Assembly: GCF_010729895.1 (NCBI RefSeq)
Contig: NZ_AP022612.1
Coordinates: 3,162,001 to 3,226,000 of the forward strand
DNA length: 64,000 bases
Origin: Mycolicibacterium confluentis
GTDB taxonomy: Bacteria > Actinomycetota > Actinomycetes > Mycobacteriales > Mycobacteriaceae
Direction of reading: 5' to 3'
The notes under the pieces are model-generated. The model saw only the letters and a program-made list of their open reading frames with translations. It was not told the DNA's origin and did not search any database. This document shows, piece by piece, positions 19,011-30,420 of the stretch (positions are counted from its first letter, which is position 1; the number at the start of each line of letters is the position of its first letter). Made by a program: the position numbers and the translations under genes.

Positions 19011-21232
19011 GACTTCTCCATGTAGACGATGCGTTCCCCGGTGAACCATGCCGCCAACTGGGCCATCCCGGGATCGTCGGGAATCATCTCGTAGGCGTTC
19101 ATGCAGAAGGCCCGGGCCTCCTCGATGATGTCGCGGTGTTCGATCAGGGACAGCAGCCGCAGACCGAACGCGCGGCCGGACTGGTTGCGGCCCAACACAT
19201 CTCCTTCACGACGCTCCAGCAGGTCCAGATCTGCGAGCTCGAACCCGTCGAGGGTGGAGGCCACGGCCTTCAGGCGCGTCGCGGCCTTGGACCCCTCCGA
19301 GAGCGACGTCACCAGCAGGCACAGGCTCGGATGCTGGCCGCGACCGATTCGGCCGCGCAGCTGATGCAGCTGGCTGATGCCGAACCAGTCGGCGTCGTAG
19401 ACCACCATCACCGTCGCGTTCGGCACATCGACGCCGACCTCGATCACCGTGGTGCACACCAGCACATCGATCTCACCGGCGCGGAAGGCCGCCATCACGG
19501 CGTCCTTCTCGTCAGACGGCAGCCTGCCGTGCATGAGGCCCAGGCGCAGACCCGCCAACTGTCCGGCCTTGAGCCTGCCGAAAAGCTCGACGACCGAGGT
19601 GGCCTTGCGACCCGACTGGTCCTGACCGGCCTTGTCGTCCTCGTCGATGCGCGCGGTGACGACGTACGCCTGCCGTCCGCTCGCCACCTCCTCGTGGATC
19701 CGCGCCCAGGCCCGGTCCAGCCATTTCGGCTTCTCGTTCGCGAAGATCACGTTGGTGGTGATCGGCTGGCGACCCCGCGGCAGTTCGCGCAGCGTCGACG
19801 TCTCGAGGTCGCCGTACACCGTGAGCGCCACGGTCCGCGGAATGGGCGTGGCGGTCATCACCAGCAGGTGCGGTGTGGTGCCTTCGGGAGCCTTCGCGCG
19901 CAACTGATCCCGCTGTTCGACGCCGAACCTGTGCTGCTCGTCGACAACCACCATGCCGAGCCGGCGGAACTCGACGACATCCTGCAACAGCGCATGCGTT
20001 CCGATGACGATTCCGGCTGCACCCGAAGCGATCTCGTCGCGCGCCGCCCGCTTCTGCGCTGCCGTCATCGATCCCGTCAGCAGCGCCACGCGCGTGGCCT
20101 CGTCGGCGCCGCCGATCTCACCTGCCATGGCCAACGGCCCCAGCACCTCTCGCATGGAGCGGGCATGCTGTTCGGCCAGCACCTCGGTGGGTGCCAGCAG
20201 GGCACACTGATGGCCCGCGTCGACGACCTGCAGCATCGCCAGCAGCGCCACCACGGTCTTGCCGGAACCGACCTCGCCCTGCAGCATCCGGTTCATCGGA
20301 CGCGGCCCGGCCAGTTCATCCGAGATGACGTCGAGGACTTCGCGTTGGCCGCCGGTCAGTTCGAACGGCAGGCGGTGGCGCAGTCCGGTGACCAGACCGT
20401 CGTGTCCCAGAGGCGCCGACGGCCCGGCTTCCGCCAGTTCACTGTGCCTGCGCTGCATCAGCGCCCACTGCAGACCCGCGGCCTCGTCGTAGCGCAACCG
20501 CTCGATCGCGCGGTCGCGTTCCTGCGCGTTCTCGGCCAGATGCACGGCCCGCAGGGCGGCGTCCTCCGACATCAGACCGCGTTGCCGCACAATCGATTCC
20601 GGAAGCGGATCCGGAACAGGGTCGAGCACCGCGAGCACCTGCCGGACGCAGGCGTAGATGTCCCAGCTCTGCAGCTTCGAGCTGGCCGGGTAGATCGGGA
20701 AGAAGTCGCGCTCGAACACCGAGATGTCGAAGCCGCCATCGGCTTCGGCGGCTTCGGCGATGGAACGAAGCTCCTTGCTGCCCTTGAGCCCCAGCCCCTC
20801 GGGGTGGTCCAGCACGAGATAGGCCGGGTGGCTCAGCTGCATGGTCTGCCGGAACCACTTCACCTCGCCGGACAGCATGACCTTGGTGCCCACGATCAGG
20901 TTGGGCGCGATCCATTCGGCGTTGAAGAACGTCGCCGTCACCTCGGGCCTGCGCTTGCCCAGCGTCACCACGAGGTACTTGCGCTGACGCTTGCCGGGCT
21001 GCGGCTTCATGTCCCTCAGGACATGCTTGGTGATGGTGTCGACGAACGTGACATGCTCGCCCTCTTCGAGGTCGAGAGCCTCGCCCTCGTCGCGGACACT
21101 CATGCCCTCGCTGTACTTGCGGGGGTAGTGCCGCAGCAGATCGTCGACCGTGAGGATGCCGAAGGTCTCATCCAGCGCCTTGGCGGCCTTCTTGCCGACG
21201 ATGAAGTCCAGGCGGTCTCCGAGTGTGGCCAC
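19007..21232 (-). CDS. recG: ATP-dependent DNA helicase RecG
   Basis: RecG (741 residues) remodels stalled forks and Holliday junctions. An N-terminal wedge/OB domain (1-170, with HYPRKYSEG) is followed by superfamily-2 helicase motifs: Walker A GEVGSGKTVVALLA near residue 320, DEQH box (VVDEQHRFGVEQR), TATPIPRT, and motif VI QLRGRIGRG. Length is normal. Four bases separate its start from the stop of the upstream DAK2 gene, and its stop overlaps the HNH-gene start. Confidence 0.97.
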   Translation of the reverse strand: MATLGDRLDFIVGKKAAKALDETFGILTVDDLLRHYPRKYSEGMSVRDEGEALDLEEGEHVTFVDTITKHVLRDMKPQPGKRQRKYLVVTLGKRRPEVTATFFNAEWIAPNLIVGTKVMLSGEVKWFRQTMQLSHPAYLVLDHPEGLGLKGSKELRSIAEAAEADGGFDISVFERDFFPIYPASSKLQSWDIYACVRQVLAVLDPVPDPLPESIVRQRGLMSEDAALRAVHLAENAQERDRAIERLRYDEAAGLQWALMQRRHSELAEAGPSAPLGHDGLVTGLRHRLPFELTGGQREVLDVISDELAGPRPMNRMLQGEVGSGKTVVALLAMLQVVDAGHQCALLAPTEVLAEQHARSMREVLGPLAMAGEIGGADEATRVALLTGSMTAAQKRAARDEIASGAAGIVIGTHALLQDVVEFRRLGMVVVDEQHRFGVEQRDQLRAKAPEGTTPHLLVMTATPIPRTVALTVYGDLETSTLRELPRGRQPITTNVIFANEKPKWLDRAWARIHEEVASGRQAYVVTARIDEDDKAGQDQSGRKATSVVELFGRLKAGQLAGLRLGLMHGRLPSDEKDAVMAAFRAGEIDVLVCTTVIEVGVDVPNATVMVVYDADWFGISQLHQLRGRIGRGQHPSLCLLVTSLSEGSKAATRLKAVASTLDGFELADLDLLERREGDVLGRNQSGRAFGLRLLSLIEHRDIIEEARAFCMNAYEMIPDDPGMAQLAAWFTGERIVYMEKS

Positions 21233-21236
21233 AGCG

Positions 21237-22868
21237 TTACTCGACTCCGATGATCAGGGCGTCACCGTCGTGCCCGGTGGCGTAGGTGACCACTTCGGTG
21301 CCCAGGTGATGCCGGTGCACATGTTCACTGAGCAACACGCCGACCTGTTCGTCGACCCGCGCCCCCATCAGGACGGTGACCAGTTCGCCGCCCACCCCGA
21401 GCAGCAGGTCGATGAGCCCGCGGCCCGCGGCGACCACGTCGTGGCGGACCACCAGCACTTCGTCGCCGAAGATCCCCAGCCCGTCGCCCACCCGGCACGG
21501 ACCAGCCCAGGTCAACGCATCCTCCTCGGCGACCCGCACGGACCCGAACCGGGTCGCGCCCGCCGCGGCCGCCATGGTGTAGCCGTCGTCGACGGCTTGG
21601 CGGGCCCGGTCATGCACCGCCAGCGCCGCCAGGCCCTGCACCATCGAACGGGTGGGAAGCGGCACCACGTCGACGCCCCACCCGATGGCCGCGGTGCACC
21701 CTGCGACCAGTTCCTCGGCGGCGACGTAGCCGTTGGGGAGCACCAGCACCGACGCGGCGCCGGTGTCGACGACAGCGCGCAGCAGTTGCCGGGCGCTGAC
21801 CGAGGGGCCGTCCCCGGCTGGTTGCGTGCGCAGCACCGCGGCGCCCTCGTCGGCGAAGAGGTCCGCCGCACCGTCGCCGTCGACGACCGCCAGCACCGCG
21901 CGATCCCGGCTCCAGCCACCCGAACCCGCACCCACCGGCCCGGCCCGCAGCGACGAGATCTGAATGCGGCTGGGGGTTCCGAGGTCCAGCGCGGCCTCGA
22001 CGGCCGCGCCCGCATCGTCGGCGTGCACGTGCACGGAGTGGCCGACGTCGGGAACCGCGGCGATCACCACCGAGTCGCCCAGGGCCTCGAGTCGCTCGCG
22101 CAGCACCTCGACGGAACCCGGTGCACATTCGGACAGCAGGTACATCACCTCGAAGGCGGGAGCGGCCGTCAACGGTGTCTCGGGCGCCTGCCCCTTCGGT
22201 TCGTAGCTGCCTCGCTGCGGCGCATGCCCGGTGACGGTCCTGGTCAGTGCGTCCATCAGCACCAGCAGGCCGCGTCCGCCGGAGTCGACGACGCCGGCCT
22301 CGGCCAGCACTGCGAGTTGGTCAGGGGTGCGGTCGAGCGCGACGGCCGCCGCCTCGGCCGACGCCAGCACCGCGTCCGAGAGATCACCGCCCTCGGCGAC
22401 GCAGTGTTCGGCGGCCAATGCGCCGGCCTGCAGCACCGAGACGATGGTTCCGGCGACGGCTTCGCCGCCCATGGCGTCGACCACCAGCGCGACCGCATGC
22501 CGCAGCGTCGCCGCGTACAGGCCGGCATCAACCTCATTCACGTCGCCGCCGGTGTCCGCCGCCGCCGAGTCGAGGACGTCGGCGAAGGCACGCAGGATCT
22601 GCGACAGGATCACGCCGGAGTTGCCGCGCGCCCCATGCAGCGCCCCGGCGGACAGCGCGCTGGCCATGGCCACGAGGTCCTCGCTGCCGACCGCGTCAGC
22701 CTGCTCGAGCGCCGAACGCATGGTGAAGAGCATGTTGGTGCCGGTGTCCGCATCGGCGACGGGGAAGACATTGAGGCGGTTGATCTCGTCGGTGTGCGCG
22801 ATGAGGTCACTGACGGACGTGTGCGCCCATACTCTGAGGGCGGCGCCGTCGAGTCGACGATCCGACAT
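21237..22868 (-). CDS. DAK2-domain protein (FakA-like fatty acid/dihydroxyacetone kinase family)
   Basis: The 543-residue protein has an N-terminal DAK2 nucleotide-binding domain with the metal-binding NVFPVADADTGTNM near residue 36 and LSAGALHGARGNSGVILSQ, then a DegV/FakB-interacting-type C-terminal half. FakA-type kinases phosphorylate fatty acids presented by DegV-family FakB proteins; no FakB lies nearby. The ATG at 22868 is preceded by AAAGGGG; in-frame extension upstream is not supported. In M. tuberculosis, as I recall, this gene is split into Rv2974c and Rv2975c; here the frame is intact. It is the first gene of the recG transcript. Confidence 0.85.
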   Translation of the reverse strand: MSDRRLDGAALRVWAHTSVSDLIAHTDEINRLNVFPVADADTGTNMLFTMRSALEQADAVGSEDLVAMASALSAGALHGARGNSGVILSQILRAFADVLDSAAADTGGDVNEVDAGLYAATLRHAVALVVDAMGGEAVAGTIVSVLQAGALAAEHCVAEGGDLSDAVLASAEAAAVALDRTPDQLAVLAEAGVVDSGGRGLLVLMDALTRTVTGHAPQRGSYEPKGQAPETPLTAAPAFEVMYLLSECAPGSVEVLRERLEALGDSVVIAAVPDVGHSVHVHADDAGAAVEAALDLGTPSRIQISSLRAGPVGAGSGGWSRDRAVLAVVDGDGAADLFADEGAAVLRTQPAGDGPSVSARQLLRAVVDTGAASVLVLPNGYVAAEELVAGCTAAIGWGVDVVPLPTRSMVQGLAALAVHDRARQAVDDGYTMAAAAGATRFGSVRVAEEDALTWAGPCRVGDGLGIFGDEVLVVRHDVVAAGRGLIDLLLGVGGELVTVLMGARVDEQVGVLLSEHVHRHHLGTEVVTYATGHDGDALIIGVE

Positions 22869-22924
22869 CAGTGCCCCTTTCTCGCCGCCCCACTGCGGGC
22901 GCAAGCCTAGTCGGCGTCGCCGAC

Positions 22925-23011
22925 ATGAGTGTTCGACGCGGCGCGACGGAGGCCATTTTGGTGATCGTCGCGATCGTCGGTATCCTGGTCAGGTTGTTGG
23001 GTCACCCGTGA
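22925..23011 (+). CDS. Candidate 28-residue hydrophobic small protein upstream of rpmB
   Basis: An ATG frame encodes 28 residues: a charged N-terminus MSVRRGATEA, then a hydrophobic stretch ILVIVAIVGILVRLLG and HP before TGA. One transmembrane helix with positive-inside charge is plausible, and most third codon positions are G or C, as in real genes here. No clear ribosome-binding site precedes the ATG. It lies between the divergent DAK2 gene and rpmB, so it may be a small membrane protein, an upstream ORF for rpmB, or chance. Confidence 0.35.
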   Translation: MSVRRGATEAILVIVAIVGILVRLLGHP

Positions 23012-23061
23012 TCGGTCGTTGGCCCCAGTACTGATGAGCTTTACGTAGAGGAGTGGTGACC

Positions 23062-23256
23062 ATGGCTGCCGTGTGCGATGTTTGCGGCAAGGGACCGGGC
23101 TTCGGCAAGTCGGTGTCGCATTCGCATCGTCGGACCAGCCGTCGCTGGGATCCGAACATCCAGGTTGTGCACGCTGTGACCCGCCCCGGCGGCAACAAGC
23201 AGCGCATCAACGCCTGCACCTCGTGCATCAAGGCCGGCAAGGTCGTGCGCGGCTGA
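23062..23256 (+). CDS. rpmB: 50S ribosomal protein L28 (zinc-ribbon type)
   Basis: The 64-residue basic protein is a bacterial L28 of the large ribosomal subunit: it starts [20 protein letters not shown] and ends [13 protein letters not shown]. Two CxxC pairs (Cys5/Cys8 and the C-terminal pair) form a zinc ribbon, so this is the zinc-containing C+ paralogue. The ATG at 23062 is preferred over two upstream in-frame GTG codons because GAGGAG (23047-23052) sits at good distance. It stands alone. Confidence 0.95.
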   Translation: MAAVCDVCGKGPGFGKSVSHSHRRTSRRWDPNIQVVHAVTRPGGNKQRINACTSCIKAGKVVRG

Positions 23257-23316
23257 GCCGAGCGGCTCAGCTTTGGCCTGTGTTTCAGGCCGTACCGGGT
23301 CGGGTAGGCAGCGGCA

Positions 23317-23676
23317 ATGACCGCAACTCCTTCCCGACCTGTCACTCTCGTCGCTGCTCTCGCCGCGTCCGGCTTGCTGCTGGCCGCATGTGGGAGCAAG
23401 AGCGATTCCGGTGACACCGAAGACACGACCTCGGACACCACCACGACGTCGGTCGAGATGACCGAAACCGAGACGGTGACGACGTCTGTTCCCGTGAACC
23501 CGTCGCCGGCCACCGAGAGTCCCATGGCGCCCGCGCCCACAGAGGACGGCGGTGGTTCCGTCGAGATCACGATTCCGTCGCCGCCGGCCATCCCGTCGCC
23601 GCCGGCCATCCCCTCGCCGCCGCCGATCCCCGACATTCCGTCGCCGCCGCCGATCCCGGCGATCCCCAACCCGTGA
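23317..23676 (+). CDS. Small Thr- and Pro-rich lipoprotein
   Basis: The 119-residue precursor has a lipoprotein signal with lipobox LLAAC (Cys25), then a Thr/Glu/Asp-rich segment (about residues 27-60) and a C-terminal Pro-rich tail made of tandem IPSPPA/IPSPPPIP units (about residues 87-119). No enzymatic domain is visible. Such tails often span the cell wall, so a surface-exposed lipoprotein is likely. It has no recognisable name. It lies between rpmB and convergent ung, whose stop is only 5 bp away. Confidence 0.72.
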   Translation: MTATPSRPVTLVAALAASGLLLAACGSKSDSGDTEDTTSDTTTTSVEMTETETVTTSVPVNPSPATESPMAPAPTEDGGGSVEITIPSPPAIPSPPAIPSPPPIPDIPSPPPIPAIPNP

Positions 23677-23680
23677 CGGG

Positions 23681-24361
23681 TTAGGGCAGGCGCCAGTCGA
23701 CCGCTTCAGCGCCGCGGTCGGCGAGCAGTTTGTTGGCGCGACTGAACGGTCGCGACCCGAAGAATCCACGCGACGCCGACAGCGGCGACGGGTGCGGTGA
23801 CTCGATCACACCGCAGTCGGGTCCGAGCATCGGCTTAAGGGTGGATGCGTCGCGCCCCCAGAGGATCGCCACCAGCGGACCGGGACGCGCGGCCAGGGCC
23901 CGGATCGCGCACTCGGTCACGGCCTCCCAGCCCTTGCCGCGGTGCGAGGCCGGCGTGCCGGGACTCACCGTCAGCACCCTGTTGAGCAGCATCACGCCCT
24001 GCCTCGACCACGGCGTCAGGTCGCCGTTGGACGGCTTGGGCAGATCGAGGTCGCGCCCGTACTCGGCGAAGATGTTCTCCAGGCTGCGCGGCAGGGGTCG
24101 CACCTCGGGGGCCACCGAGAAACTCAGCCCCACGGCGTGGCCAGGCGTGGGATACGGGTCCTGCCCGACGATCAGCACTCGCACCTGATCGAACGGAAAG
24201 GTGAAGGCGCGCAGGACATCCGGACCGGCGGGCAGATACCCGCGGCCCTCCGCCAACTCAGCCCGCAGGAATTCCCCCATCCTGCTGACGTCTTCGGACA
24301 CCGGGGCGAGGGCGTGCGCCCAGCCCTCGTCGATGAGTTCGTTCAACGGCCGCGCAGTCAC
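23681..24361 (-). CDS. ung: Uracil-DNA glycosylase (family 1)
   Basis: Ung removes uracil from DNA after cytosine deamination. The 226-residue protein has the water-activating motif [18 protein letters not shown] and the leucine-loop motif [18 protein letters not shown] near the C-terminus, plus the conserved [11 protein letters not shown]. The GTG at 24361 gives a normal N-terminus ([10 protein letters not shown]). It is separated from thiL by 11 bp and is likely co-transcribed with it, as in M. tuberculosis (Rv2976c-Rv2977c). Confidence 0.97.
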   Translation of the reverse strand: MTARPLNELIDEGWAHALAPVSEDVSRMGEFLRAELAEGRGYLPAGPDVLRAFTFPFDQVRVLIVGQDPYPTPGHAVGLSFSVAPEVRPLPRSLENIFAEYGRDLDLPKPSNGDLTPWSRQGVMLLNRVLTVSPGTPASHRGKGWEAVTECAIRALAARPGPLVAILWGRDASTLKPMLGPDCGVIESPHPSPLSASRGFFGSRPFSRANKLLADRGAEAVDWRLP

Positions 24362-24372
24362 GAGGCACCAAC

Positions 24373-25332
24373 CTAATTGAAGGATTCCCACCCGCGCGCA
24401 CCGGACCAGAGAAGACCGTCGACGGTCACCGCCGGCTCCCCCTCGACGACCTCGCCGATGGACCGCCACCCCGGCGGGAGTGCCTGCGGGAAGCTGGCCA
24501 CCAGGGCGTGGTCCTCACCCCCGCCGAGCACCCAGTCCCAGGCATCCGCATCCGTGACGGCGGCGGCGCCGGCGAGCGCCTCGACATCCGGTGCCAGCCC
24601 TGCCGCAGTCAACGCGATCCCGACCCCCGAGGCCGTCGCGATGTGTCCAAGATCTGCCAGAAGTCCGTCGGACACGTCGGTCATCGCGGTGGCCCCCGCC
24701 TCCGCCGCGATCTGGCCCTGACCGTAGGGCGGTTCGGGCACCAGATGGCTGCGCACCAGGTCGGAGAAGCCGTCGGCACCGGCGAGCAGCAGTGCATAGC
24801 CCGCCGCCGACCGGCCGAGTGCGCCCGCCACCGCGACGGTGTCGCCGGGTCTGGCTCCGCCGCGCGGCACCGCGGCGCGGCCGCGCAGGTCACCGAACAC
24901 CGTCACCGACACGACCCACTGCGGGCTGGCCACGAGGTCGCCACCGATGATCGACGCTCCCCCGCAGCGCTGGGCCTCAGCCCACATTCCGTCCGACAGC
25001 TGCAGTGCCGCGCTGGCGGGGGTGTCCGGTGGTGCACCGAAGGCCACGACGAACGCGGTCGGCTGTGCGCCCATGGCCTCGACGTCGGCGGCGTTCTGGG
25101 CGATCGCCTTCCGGCCGATGTCGTGCGGATTCGACCAGTCCCGCCGGAAATGTCTGCCCTCGACGAGCATGTCGGTGGAGATCACGACGCGGCCGTCCGG
25201 CGCGGCGAGCACCGCCGCGTCGTCGCCCGGACCGACGAGCACCGAATCGGACAGGGTTCGGCCCGCGACCAGTCGGTCGATCACGGAGAACTCACCCATC
25301 TCGTTCAGCGTCGGGTCCAAATCGTCGGGCAT
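24373..25332 (-). CDS. thiL: Thiamine-monophosphate kinase
   Basis: ThiL phosphorylates thiamine monophosphate to the active diphosphate cofactor. The 319-residue protein has the PurM/ThiL-type N-terminal metal and ATP motif [18 protein letters not shown], the [11 protein letters not shown] segment, MGAQPTAFV, and a glycine-rich [11 protein letters not shown] near residue 263. GAGGTGAG just upstream of the ATG is a good ribosome-binding site. It heads the thiL-ung pair and is divergent from the RAM-domain gene. Confidence 0.96.
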   Translation of the reverse strand: MPDDLDPTLNEMGEFSVIDRLVAGRTLSDSVLVGPGDDAAVLAAPDGRVVISTDMLVEGRHFRRDWSNPHDIGRKAIAQNAADVEAMGAQPTAFVVAFGAPPDTPASAALQLSDGMWAEAQRCGGASIIGGDLVASPQWVVSVTVFGDLRGRAAVPRGGARPGDTVAVAGALGRSAAGYALLLAGADGFSDLVRSHLVPEPPYGQGQIAAEAGATAMTDVSDGLLADLGHIATASGVGIALTAAGLAPDVEALAGAAAVTDADAWDWVLGGGEDHALVASFPQALPPGWRSIGEVVEGEPAVTVDGLLWSGARGWESFN

Positions 25333-25463
25333 CTCACCTCCAGAGCGGGCCTGACTGGTCTGAACACCGCCCCCACCTGCGGTAAATTCAATCAGTCGGC
25401 CTGCGCCGCCTCGGTCAGCGGCGCGGAGACGTCAGTGTATGAGACAGGTGAGGAGACATCCGC

Positions 25464-25703
25464 GTGGTCGAGGCGTTCATGCTGATCCAGACCGAGGTCG
25501 GCCGCGCAGAGGTGGTGGCCAAGCAGGTCGCAGCTCTTCCCGGTGTGCTGTCGTCCGAGTACGTCACCGGTCCGTACGACGTCGTGGTGCGTGTGACGTC
25601 GGAGACCCTGGCCGATCTGCAGGCCACGGTGGTCACCAGCGTGCAGGCCGTTGAGGGCATCACCCGCACCCTGACCTGTCCGATCGCCAGCGCCTCGGCG
25701 TGA
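25464..25703 (+). CDS. Stand-alone Lrp/AsnC-type ligand-binding (RAM) domain protein
   Basis: The 79-residue protein is a single RAM/ACT-like domain (EAFMLIQTEVGRAEVVAKQV, then GPYDVVVRVTSETLADLQ and GITRTLTCPI) without a DNA-binding helix-turn-helix. Such proteins form Lrp-like oligomers that bind amino acids, and may modulate a full-length Lrp/AsnC regulator. The GTG at 25464 is chosen because GAGGAG lies about 10 bases upstream. Its stop overlaps the next gene's GTG by four bases, so the two are coupled. Confidence 0.85.
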   Translation: MVEAFMLIQTEVGRAEVVAKQVAALPGVLSSEYVTGPYDVVVRVTSETLADLQATVVTSVQAVEGITRTLTCPIASASA

Positions 25704-26221
25704 CCGAGACCGACGGACCGCCGCGGGCGGTGTTCATCGCCGCACTGGCGGTGGCGGTCGCGGCGCTCGTCGGGGTGATCGTGGTGGCGGCCAACCAAGA
25801 GCCCGCACCCGTCCCTATCGCGGCTGTGCCCGCCCCGAAAGCCGAGGACCCGGCGTGTGCGGCACTGCTCGCGGCACTGCCCGACAGTCTCGGCGACTAC
25901 GAGCGCGCCGAGGCCGCACCCCCGGCGCCACCGGGAACCGCCGCCTGGCGGGGCACCGACGAGACCGAACCCGTGATCCTGAGGTGTGGCCTTGACCGTC
26001 CCGTGGACTTCGTCGTGGGCGCGCCGCTGCAGATGGTCGACGACGTCAGCTGGTTCCGAGTCGGCGAGGGCGACCGCATCACGTGGTTCGTCGTCGACCG
26101 CTCGGTGTACGTGGCCCTGACCCTGCCGCAGAACTCCGGGGCCACCCCGATTCAGGAGATCTCACGGGCCGTCAGCGCGACGCTGCCCGCGCAGGAGATC
26201 GATCCCGCACCCGCGCGCTGA
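25700..26221 (+). CDS. Membrane-anchored DUF3515-family protein
   Basis: The 173-residue protein has an N-terminal transmembrane segment (AVFIAALAVAVAALVGVIVV, about residues 9-30), then an extracytoplasmic DUF3515 domain containing two Cys residues likely to form a disulfide (DPACAALL and LRCGLDRPV) and the conserved WFVVDRSVYVALTLP. Function is unknown; it is conserved in mycobacteria (Rv2980c-type by position). It is translationally coupled to the RAM-domain protein. A pair of hairpins follows between it and convergent ddlA. Confidence 0.8.
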   Translation: MTETDGPPRAVFIAALAVAVAALVGVIVVAANQEPAPVPIAAVPAPKAEDPACAALLAALPDSLGDYERAEAAPPAPPGTAAWRGTDETEPVILRCGLDRPVDFVVGAPLQMVDDVSWFRVGEGDRITWFVVDRSVYVALTLPQNSGATPIQEISRAVSATLPAQEIDPAPAR

Positions 26222-26300
26222 TGGGCTCAGCCGAGGGCCGCCTTGTTTTACACATCTCGCGAGTGCGACCGTAAACAACCCGGCCCTGGACGAAGGAAGC

Positions 26301-26402
26301 CCTCAGCGGGCCTCGTACCTCGGCCCGCATCGTCGTCAGCGCGGCTTGTCTGGCGCTGCTCCTCAGCGGGCCTCGTACCTCGGCCCGCATCGTCGTCAGC
26401 GC
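26301..26402. repeat. Direct duplication of a 42-bp hairpin unit at the 3' end of ddlA
   Basis: Two identical 42-bp copies lie at 26301-26342 and 26361-26402, 60 bp apart. Each contains a perfect 7-bp stem, GCGGGCC and GGCCCGC (26306-26312/26322-26328 and 26366-26372/26382-26388), with a 9-base loop. The second copy includes the last bases and stop of ddlA (26396-26402); the first repeats them outside the gene. They probably act as tandem bidirectional terminators between convergent genes. No T run follows, as is usual in mycobacteria. Confidence 0.8.
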
Positions 26403-27508
26403 AGGCCCGTCCCCCGGGCCAGCGCCGTCTCCACCATCGTCGCCAGCAGCGTCGGATAGTCCACGCCGCTGGCCGCCCACATCCGCGGGTACATCGAGAT
26501 CGTGGTGAACCCCGGCATGGTGTTGATCTCGTTGATCACGGGGCCGTTCTCGGTGAGGAAGAAGTCCACCCGGGCCAGGCCCTGGCCGTCGATCGACTGG
26601 AACGCGCGGATGGCCAACTGACGGATCTCGTCGGCCACGTCATCGTCGATCTTGGCGGGCACGTCGAGTTCGGCCGCATCCTCGAGGTACTTCGTGGCGA
26701 AGTCGTAGAAGCCGTCCTCGCGGCCCCGGACCCCGGCGACCCGAATCTCGCCGACCGTGCTGGCCTCGAGGTGGCCGTCGGGGAACTCCAGCACACCGCA
26801 CTCGAGCTCACGGCCGACGATCGCGGCCTCGACGATGACCTTGGGGTCATGCTGGCGGGCTGCGGCGATCGCGGCGGGAAGGTCGGCCCACGACGTCACG
26901 CGACTCACGCCGATCGAGGACCCCGCGCGTGCGGGTTTGACGAACACGGGCAGTCCGAGGCGCTCGCGCTGTTCGGGTGCCAGCGTGGCCTGATTGGCCC
27001 GCAGCACCACCTGCTCACCGATCGGCAGTCCTTCCGACGCCAGCAGCTTCTTGGTGAACTCCTTGTCCATCCCGGCCGCGCTGGCCAGCACACCGGCACC
27101 GACGTAGGGCACGCCGGCCAGTTCCAGCAGACCCTGGATGGTGCCGTCCTCGCCGTAGGGGCCGTGCAGGATCGGGAACACCACGTCGACGGACGCCAGG
27201 ACCGCACCCGCCTCGGAGGCGTCGAGGGACAGCAGTTCGCCGCGGCGGTGCGGATCGGCCGTCAGCGCCAGCGCGGTGCCGGACGCGTCAGTGACCTCGG
27301 GAAGTCGGCCGTCGACGATCGCGAGCGTGGCCGGTGTGGCGTCGGAGAGCACCCACCCGCCCTGCGCGGTGATGCCGACCGGGACGACGTCGAACCGCGC
27401 CGGGTCGAGATTGCGCAGGATGCTTCCGGCCGACACACAGGAGATGGCGTGCTCACTGCTGCGGCCACCGAAGACGACAGCCACTCGAACACGCTTTTGG
27501 ACGCTCAC
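26396..27508 (-). CDS. ddlA: D-alanine--D-alanine ligase
   Basis: Ddl joins two D-alanines for the peptidoglycan stem and is a target of D-cycloserine. The 370-residue ATP-grasp enzyme has the N-terminal [16 protein letters not shown], the [23 protein letters not shown] region, [15 protein letters not shown], and the metal-binding [16 protein letters not shown] near the C-terminus. Length is normal. GTG at 27508 starts it. It lies 12 bp from the cystathionine gamma-lyase-type gene upstream and may be in one transcript with it and gpsA. Its last codons fall inside a duplicated hairpin. Confidence 0.96.
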   Translation of the reverse strand: MSVQKRVRVAVVFGGRSSEHAISCVSAGSILRNLDPARFDVVPVGITAQGGWVLSDATPATLAIVDGRLPEVTDASGTALALTADPHRRGELLSLDASEAGAVLASVDVVFPILHGPYGEDGTIQGLLELAGVPYVGAGVLASAAGMDKEFTKKLLASEGLPIGEQVVLRANQATLAPEQRERLGLPVFVKPARAGSSIGVSRVTSWADLPAAIAAARQHDPKVIVEAAIVGRELECGVLEFPDGHLEASTVGEIRVAGVRGREDGFYDFATKYLEDAAELDVPAKIDDDVADEIRQLAIRAFQSIDGQGLARVDFFLTENGPVINEINTMPGFTTISMYPRMWAASGVDYPTLLATMVETALARGTGLR

Positions 27509-27520
27509 AACTCCAAGAGG

Positions 27521-30406
<2,886 letters not shown>

Positions 30407-30420
30407 CAACCCCCTGCGGC

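Noticed and set aside
23680..23800. Overlapping Arg-rich frame continuing the lipoprotein tail
   Set aside because: It is a shadow frame of the Pro-rich tail and ung 3' end with no independent evidence.
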